The notes under the pieces: generated by a model
Database searches by the model: none
The model's input: the letters and a program-made list of their open reading frames with translations, nothing else
What the model was told of the DNA's origin: nothing
From: Thermoanaerobacterales bacterium
GTDB lineage: Bacteria; Bacillota; Thermosediminibacteria; Thermosediminibacterales; Tepidanaerobacteraceae
Assembly: GCA_012839145.1 (NCBI GenBank)
Contig: DUNY01000154.1
Span: forward strand, 1-10,067
DNA length: 10,067 nt
Reading direction: 5' to 3'
Shown here: positions 5,745 to 10,067 of the stretch, one piece after another
How the letters are laid out: every line of letters starts with the position of its first letter
Numbering within the stretch: position 1 is the stretch's first letter
Position numbers and translations under genes: made by a program

Positions 5745-6656
5745 ATGTTTGACAAGACAAGACAGGCTTTAGTAAAGTTGGGCTTACCTGCCGGCGACGC
5801 TTTTGATTTACCCACATCTGACAAAAGGTTCCCTGATGGAGCACATTTCCGTATTGAGGTTCCAACAATTAATACTGCAGCAGCATGTAAAGCGCTTTTA
5901 GAAGAAGCTGAAAGAATCGGCATAACAATTAACCGTATTGACGAAACATATGGCTGCTTCCGTCATACAGTGGAAGAATTGAAAGAATATGCCGCCATCT
6001 GTAAACATTATGGTGTTGCTCTTAATGTATCCATCGGCCCCAGGGCAGCTTATGATACCAGTGCTACACGTATGAGTGAGCAGGGCAGAGTAATCGCCTA
6101 TAGATTGAGAGGCCAAGAACAAATTGTAAGAGCGATTGAAGATGTAAAACGTATTGCAGACCTTGGTATTCGTGGAGCACTTGTTTATGACGAAGGTTTG
6201 CTTTGGGTTCTTGATGAGATGAGAAAAGCCGGAGAGCTTCCTGCAAATATGAAATTTAAAAACTCAGCACACAATGGTCAAGGAAACCCCGCTAGCTTTA
6301 AACTGTTAGAAAAACTAGGCGCCAACTCAATAAACCCCGTCAGAGATCTGAGCCTTCCTATGCTAGCAGCGTTAAGACAAGCCGTTGAAGTACCGCTAGA
6401 TCTTCATACAGATAATCCTCCGGGATCAGGTGGTTTTATACGTGTGTATGAAGCTCCCGAAATGGTAAGAGTTGCTGCACCGGTATATCTGAAGACTGGT
6501 AACTCATGTGTTTCCGGTCACGGCCAGTTAACTACACCTCAAAACGGAATTGATATGGCAAGACAGGCTTCTATAGTTGTAGAAATGGTTAAAAAATACT
6601 ATCCGGAAGCAGTACAGAGCGAACCTGGCCAACCGGACATGCATATTCCTGAATAA
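5745..6656 (+). CDS. Conserved protein of uncertain function, probably TIM-barrel (U32-peptidase-like)
   Basis: 303 residues, soluble, with no signal peptide or membrane segment. The start is ATG with GAGGAGG (5729-5735) 9 nt upstream; an in-frame TTG at 5727 overlaps that site and was rejected. Alternating strand/helix blocks such as GVALNVSIGPR (90-100), IRGALVYDEGLL (142-153) and VPLDLHTDNPPGSGG (216-230) suggest a TIM barrel. Motifs with likely functional polar residues are RIDETYG (64-70), NSAHNGQGNP (173-182), DLHTDNPPG (219-227) and SGHGQLTTP (257-265). I associate proteins of this look with entries labelled U32-family peptidases, but I see no proven catalytic site and that label is weak. 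A metal-dependent lyase or aldolase is an alternative. It is preceded by the structured leader and followed by fumarase and malic enzyme genes on the same strand, hinting at a link to C4-acid metabolism. Confidence 0.6.
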   Translation: MFDKTRQALVKLGLPAGDAFDLPTSDKRFPDGAHFRIEVPTINTAAACKALLEEAERIGITINRIDETYGCFRHTVEELKEYAAICKHYGVALNVSIGPRAAYDTSATRMSEQGRVIAYRLRGQEQIVRAIEDVKRIADLGIRGALVYDEGLLWVLDEMRKAGELPANMKFKNSAHNGQGNPASFKLLEKLGANSINPVRDLSLPMLAALRQAVEVPLDLHTDNPPGSGGFIRVYEAPEMVRVAAPVYLKTGNSCVSGHGQLTTPQNGIDMARQASIVVEMVKKYYPEAVQSEPGQPDMHIPE

Positions 6657-6662
6657 TACTAA

Positions 6663-6694
6663 TGCCCCTGCTGCTAAGTGGGGGCAACAATTTT
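6663..6694 (+). terminator. Hairpin after the 303-aa gene, weak terminator or attenuator
   Basis: TGCCCC (6663-6668) pairs with GGGGCA (6681-6686) around a 12-nt loop, followed by ACAATTTT. The tail is short, so termination is probably partial. It lies 7 nt past the stop codon and 70 nt before the fumarase start, so fumarase expression may depend on read-through or on a promoter I could not identify in 6695-6755. Confidence 0.5.
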
Positions 6695-6755
6695 GTATCA
6701 AGCAGGAATATATTTGGTTTTGGCAAATTTATAACTGTTGAAAGGAGTGTAGTAT

Positions 6756-7601
6756 GTGAGAAAAATCCAAGTGGAACAAATTATTTCGGCTGTAGAAAGT
6801 CTTTGTATCCGGTCTAATATTGAATTGCCTCAGGATGTAAGAATTGCACTGGATAAGGCTTTAGAAGATGAAGCTTCCCCTTTAGGTCGTGAAATCATCA
6901 AGGATATCATTAAAAATACCGAAATCGCAAAAGAAGAATATATTCCAATATGCCAGGATACAGGATTTGCCGTGTTTTTTCTGAAACTGGGACAGGATGT
7001 CCAGATTGTAGGCGGAAATCTTAATGATGCTATTAATGAAGGTGTCAGAAGAGGATATACAAACGGATATCTGCGAAAATCCATAGTCACAGATCCTTTT
7101 TTAAAAAGAGTAAATACAAAGGACAATACTCCCGCTATCATACACACTGAAATTGTTCCCGGCGACAAACTAACCATAACCATAGCACCTAAGGGTGGCG
7201 GAAGTGAAAACATGAGCGCTTTACGTATGTTAAAACCTGCAGATGGGGTTGAAGGTATAAAAAATTTCGTTATAGAAACCGTCGATAAGGCAGGCTCCAA
7301 CCCATGTCCTCCTATTGTAGTAGGTGTTGGCGTCGGCGGCACAATTGACATGACCACTTTAATTGCAAAAAAAGCTTTGTTAAGGCCTTTAGGCGAGCAC
7401 CATCCTCAGCCTGAAGTGGCTGCACTGGAAAAAGAGCTTTTAGAAGAAATTAATAAATTAGGTATCGGCCCTCAGGGATTCGGTGGTACAACAACCGCCC
7501 TAGCCGTTAATATAGAAACTTTTCCCGCTCACATTGCAAGTATGCCGGTAGCTATCAATATTCAATGCCATGTAGCAAGACACATGGAAGTCGAAATATA
7601 A
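6756..7601 (+). CDS. Class I fumarate hydratase, alpha subunit
   Basis: 281 residues, the normal length for the separate alpha subunit of two-subunit iron-sulfur fumarases (FumA N-terminal part, TtdA family). The enzyme interconverts fumarate and (S)-malate with a 4Fe-4S cluster. The three cluster cysteines are in their expected motifs: C66 in PICQDTG, C184 in NPCPP and C271 in IQCHVARH. GGGSEN (147-152) and GVGVGG (190-195) are also typical. The start is GTG (6756-6758) with AAAGGAG (6741-6747) 8 nt upstream; the ATG at 6754 is followed at once by a stop. The beta subunit gene follows after 18 nt. L-tartrate dehydratase is a related possibility, but the adjacent malic enzyme favours fumarase. 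Confidence 0.92.
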   Translation: MRKIQVEQIISAVESLCIRSNIELPQDVRIALDKALEDEASPLGREIIKDIIKNTEIAKEEYIPICQDTGFAVFFLKLGQDVQIVGGNLNDAINEGVRRGYTNGYLRKSIVTDPFLKRVNTKDNTPAIIHTEIVPGDKLTITIAPKGGGSENMSALRMLKPADGVEGIKNFVIETVDKAGSNPCPPIVVGVGVGGTIDMTTLIAKKALLRPLGEHHPQPEVAALEKELLEEINKLGIGPQGFGGTTTALAVNIETFPAHIASMPVAINIQCHVARHMEVEI

Positions 7602-7619
7602 TCCAGGAGGTGTAAAGCT

Positions 7620-8171
7620 TTGGCAAAAACAATATCTTCTCCTTTGACTGAGGATATAATAAACGAATTAAAGTCCGGAGATAGGGTGCTATTAAACGGT
7701 ATCATATATACTGGGCGGGATTCAGCTCATAAACGTCTGGTAGAGATGCTGAACCGGAACGAGGAACTTCCCGTTGACCTTAAAGGTCAGGTTATATACT
7801 ATGTTGGACCTTGCCCTGCAAAACCCGGAGCGGTAATAGGTTCTGCAGGACCTACAACAAGCGGACGGATGGACGCTTATGCCCCAATTCTGCTTGAATA
7901 CGGTCTTAAAGGTATGATAGGCAAAGGCCTTAGGTCCCAGGCCGTAAAAGATTCCATGGTTAAGCATGGTGCAGTATATTTTGCAGCCATTGGCGGAGCC
8001 GGAGCGCTGCTTGCACAGTGTATACGTGAAGCCGAAGTTGTAGCTTTTCCCGATCTTGGCCCTGAAGCCATTTATAAATTAAAAGTTGAAAATTTTCCTC
8101 TGACCGTGGTAATAGACCGTAACGGCAATGACCTTTATGCTACAGGCCGTGACAAATATAAAAAAATTTGA
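7620..8171 (+). CDS. Class I fumarate hydratase, beta subunit
   Basis: 183 residues, matching the C-terminal domain of class I fumarases (FumA C-terminal part, TtdB family). Hallmarks are TGRDSAHKR (31-39), GPCPAKPG (63-70), SAGPTTSGRMD (75-85), the GKG loop (101-103) and AIGGAGALLAQ (123-133). It supplies substrate-binding residues and completes the active site with the alpha subunit. The start is TTG (7620-7622), supported by AGGAGGTG (7605-7612) 7 nt upstream and by alignment of the N-terminus to the family. It overlaps no neighbour and ends 16 nt before the malic enzyme start. Confidence 0.92.
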   Translation: MAKTISSPLTEDIINELKSGDRVLLNGIIYTGRDSAHKRLVEMLNRNEELPVDLKGQVIYYVGPCPAKPGAVIGSAGPTTSGRMDAYAPILLEYGLKGMIGKGLRSQAVKDSMVKHGAVYFAAIGGAGALLAQCIREAEVVAFPDLGPEAIYKLKVENFPLTVVIDRNGNDLYATGRDKYKKI

Positions 8172-8187
8172 AGGAGGAATATCCAGT

Positions 8188-9432
8188 ATGTCTGTAAGAG
8201 AAGATGCCCTAAAACTCCATAAGGATAATAAGGGGAAAGTTGAGGTAATAAGTAAAGTTCCGGTTAATAACAAAGAAGACCTAAGTCTTGCTTACACACC
8301 GGGTGTTGCAGAACCTTGTAAAGAAATTCACAAAGATCCTGATACAGTATACGATTATACAGCAAAAGGCAACTTAGTTGCTGTAGTTTCAGACGGCACC
8401 GCAGTTTTAGGACTTGGTGATATTGGAGCAAAAGCTTCCATGCCTGTTATGGAAGGAAAATCAGTATTATTCAAATGCTTTGCAGGAATTGATGCTTTTC
8501 CCATTTGTGTTGATACAACAGACGTAGATAAGATAGTTGAAATTGTTACATTAATAGAACCTGTTTTTGGCGGAATAAACCTTGAAGATATTTCAGCTCC
8601 CTCATGTTTTGAAATAGAAAGACGCCTTAAAGAAACCTTGTCCATTCCAGTATTCCATGACGATCAACATGGCACTGCCATAATTGCCTTATCAGGTCTT
8701 ATAAACGGACTCAAGCTTGCAAAAAAAGACATTAAAGATGCTGTTGTTGTAATCAACGGCTCCGGTGCAGCAGGAATTGCAATTGCTAAAATATTCCTCA
8801 AAGCGGGAGTTAAAGATATACTAATGCTTGACCGTAAAGGAATAATATATAAAGGCAGAAAAGAAGGAATGAACTGGGCCAAAGAAGAGATGAGCCAGAT
8901 TACAAATAAACAGAACAAAAAAGGCAACCTTGCAGACGCTTTAGCAGGTGCTGATGTTTTCATCGGTGTTTCTACAGCTAATATTGTAAGTCAGGACATG
9001 GTAAAATCAATGAATCCGGACCCCATCATTTTTGCCATGGCAAATCCGGTGCCTGAAATCGACCCTGCAGCAGCTAAAGAAGCCGGTGCTAAAGTTGTAG
9101 GAACCGGAAGATCTGATTATCCAAATCAAATAAACAATGTTCTTGCTTTCCCCGGAGTATTTAGAGGAGCTTTGGATGTTCGTGCCTCTGATATCAATGA
9201 AGAGATGAAGCTTGCGGCAGCTTATGCACTTGCAGAATTAATCCCTGAAGATGAACTAAATGAAGAATATATCATTCCAAGACCCTTTGATCCAAGAGTA
9301 GCTCCCGCCGTAGCAAAAGCCGTAGCAAAAGCAGCAATGGAAACAGGTGTAGCCAGACTAAAAGTTGAGCCTGAAGAAATTGCAAAAAACACAGTAGATT
9401 ACGTCAAAAAAGACAATTCTTATTTTAAATGA
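8188..9432 (+). CDS. Malic enzyme (malate dehydrogenase, decarboxylating)
   Basis: 414 residues, the short bacterial form without a phosphotransacetylase domain. It converts malate to pyruvate and CO2 with NAD(P)+. Visible motifs are AYTPGVAEPC with the likely catalytic Tyr36, MEGKSVLFK with Lys91, NLEDI (E133, D134) and HDDQHGT (D158, D159) for metal binding, the dinucleotide fold GSGAAG (191-196), ANPVPEI (285-291), and GTGRSDYPNQINN (305-317). The cofactor is more likely NAD, but sequence alone does not settle it. ATG at 8188 was chosen over an upstream in-frame start at 8128 because AAGGAGGAAT (8171-8180) precedes it and the earlier start would overlap the fumarase beta gene. With fumarase it forms a fumarate-to-malate-to-pyruvate route. 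A strong terminator follows. Confidence 0.93.
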   Translation: MSVREDALKLHKDNKGKVEVISKVPVNNKEDLSLAYTPGVAEPCKEIHKDPDTVYDYTAKGNLVAVVSDGTAVLGLGDIGAKASMPVMEGKSVLFKCFAGIDAFPICVDTTDVDKIVEIVTLIEPVFGGINLEDISAPSCFEIERRLKETLSIPVFHDDQHGTAIIALSGLINGLKLAKKDIKDAVVVINGSGAAGIAIAKIFLKAGVKDILMLDRKGIIYKGRKEGMNWAKEEMSQITNKQNKKGNLADALAGADVFIGVSTANIVSQDMVKSMNPDPIIFAMANPVPEIDPAAAKEAGAKVVGTGRSDYPNQINNVLAFPGVFRGALDVRASDINEEMKLAAAYALAELIPEDELNEEYIIPRPFDPRVAPAVAKAVAKAAMETGVARLKVEPEEIAKNTVDYVKKDNSYFK

Positions 9433-9442
9433 TATTAGAGGC

Positions 9443-9472
9443 AAAAAAATGGGGGTTTTCCCCCATTTTTTT
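9443..9472. terminator. Bidirectional terminator between convergent genes
   Basis: A 13-bp perfect stem, A7TGGGGG (9443-9455) with CCCCCAT7 (9460-9472), and a TTTT loop. The T run serves the plus strand (malic enzyme) and the A run serves the minus strand (dehydrogenase), each of which ends facing it. Sequence 9473-9577 holds nothing else I can support. Confidence 0.9.
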
Positions 9473-9577
9473 ATTTGTTTTTAGGAACAATTGGGTTTGA
9501 CTGGATTTATAATATCTTTGCAGAATTTCACACCTCATAATTTGGTAATTGTGTTTATTCGATTATCGTTAACGTAT

Positions 9578-10067
9578 TTACTTTGAACAGTCAAACACCA
9601 GTTTAGCATATTTTCCTGACATTTGGTCCGCATATGCTTTTTTACAGTCGTCGAGGGGATATATTTTGTCTATTAAGGGCTTGAAATTGATTCTGGGAAG
9701 CATTTCCACTGCTCGGGCAAAGCTGTTTTGAGCTAAATACATACCCTGGATACGAATCTCATTATGATAACAATATTTATACAAATTAACCGGTAGGTTA
9801 TAATCCATATCATACATGGAAAAGTACACTACATGGCCTTGCTTCGCCGCTATTTGAAGAGCTGTTTCAGCTGCTTTCGAGTTTCCGGAAGCTTCTATAA
9901 CAACATTAAAGCCAAAGCCATTTGTTATCTCGGCCGTTTTTGCTAAAACGTCATCATTGATTGGATCAATGGCATAATCTGCGCCAAGCTCAAGGGCAAG
10001 CTCCCGCTTACTCTGAACAGGTTCGATAACGGTAACCTGTGAAGCCCCGGATATTTTAGCAATCTGA
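9578..10067 (-). CDS. Medium-chain (zinc-type) alcohol dehydrogenase, C-terminal part, partial
   Basis: The last 162 residues of a medium-chain dehydrogenase/reductase; the gene continues past the right edge, so the zinc-binding N-terminal half is not visible. The visible part starts in the helix after the Rossmann glycine motif (QIAKISGASQVTVIEP), then AIDP, FNVVIEASGN and the C-terminal catalytic-domain return with PLIDKIYPLDDCKKAY and KLVFD. Glu at the end of the second strand (VIEP) sits where NAD-preferring members usually carry Asp. The product resembles threonine or sorbitol dehydrogenase relatives, but substrate cannot be told from this half. It converges on the malic enzyme gene and shares its terminator, so it is not part of that operon. 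Confidence 0.85.
   Translation of the reverse strand, partial: QIAKISGASQVTVIEPVQSKRELALELGADYAIDPINDDVLAKTAEITNGFGFNVVIEASGNSKAAETALQIAAKQGHVVYFSMYDMDYNLPVNLYKYCYHNEIRIQGMYLAQNSFARAVEMLPRINFKPLIDKIYPLDDCKKAYADQMSGKYAKLVFDCSK

Noticed and set aside
6719..6736. TTGGCAAATTTATAACTG before the fumarase alpha gene as a sigma-54 promoter
   Set aside because: GC is missing at the -12 position (AC instead), and it would sit too close to the start codon.
6830..7357. A 175-codon minus-strand open frame opposite fumarase alpha
   Set aside because: An antisense shadow; the plus-strand frame carries all three iron-sulfur cysteines and family motifs.

Overview
The window looks like the chromosome of a strictly anaerobic, moderately AT-rich Bacillota (Clostridia, perhaps Peptococcaceae-like). 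That placement is inferred from corrinoid methyltransferase modules, an oxygen-sensitive class I two-subunit fumarase, strong Gram-positive Shine-Dalgarno sites and a sigma-54-type promoter. No species can be named from sequence alone.

Left half (1-5167, all minus strand). Two parallel corrinoid modules are followed by an activator gene. Module 1 (5042 to 3041) is a cobalamin-binding protein plus a URO-D-superfamily methyltransferase, closed by a terminator at 2966-3005. Module 2 (2523 to 662) repeats the same gene order and ends at a terminator near 553-605. Next comes the 5' end of a gene encoding the ferredoxin domain of a RamA/RACE-type corrinoid reductive activator, cut off by the window edge. 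Each module would transfer a methyl group from an unknown donor to its Co(I) corrinoid protein; the activator would rescue oxidised Co(II). The second methyltransferase, which passes the methyl on to tetrahydrofolate or a thiol, is not in the window. Both modules start from near-consensus sigma-A promoters (TTGACA-N17-TATACT), and both carry two GTATATAC-type elements exactly 22 bp apart at the same position relative to the -10. This suggests control by one shared regulator.

Centre (5168-5744). The divergent intergenic region holds repeated ATTTCA/TGAAAT half-sites, a well-spaced sigma-54-type promoter (5451-5467), and a leader with three perfect nested stems (9, 8 and 8 bp, 5583-5711) just upstream of a ribosome binding site. 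The leader is a candidate structured regulatory RNA of no class I recognise.

Right half (5745-9432, plus strand). A conserved 303-aa protein of uncertain function (probably a TIM-barrel, U32-peptidase-like protein) is followed by a hairpin, then fumarase alpha, fumarase beta and malic enzyme. The last three form a compact fumarate-malate-pyruvate unit. A strong hairpin at 9443-9472 can terminate transcription from both sides. The 3' end of a convergent medium-chain (zinc-type) alcohol dehydrogenase gene (9578-10067, minus) fills the right edge.

The most interesting points are the matched operators in the two module promoters, the nested leader structure behind a sigma-54-type promoter, and the unknown substrate of the duplicated modules.
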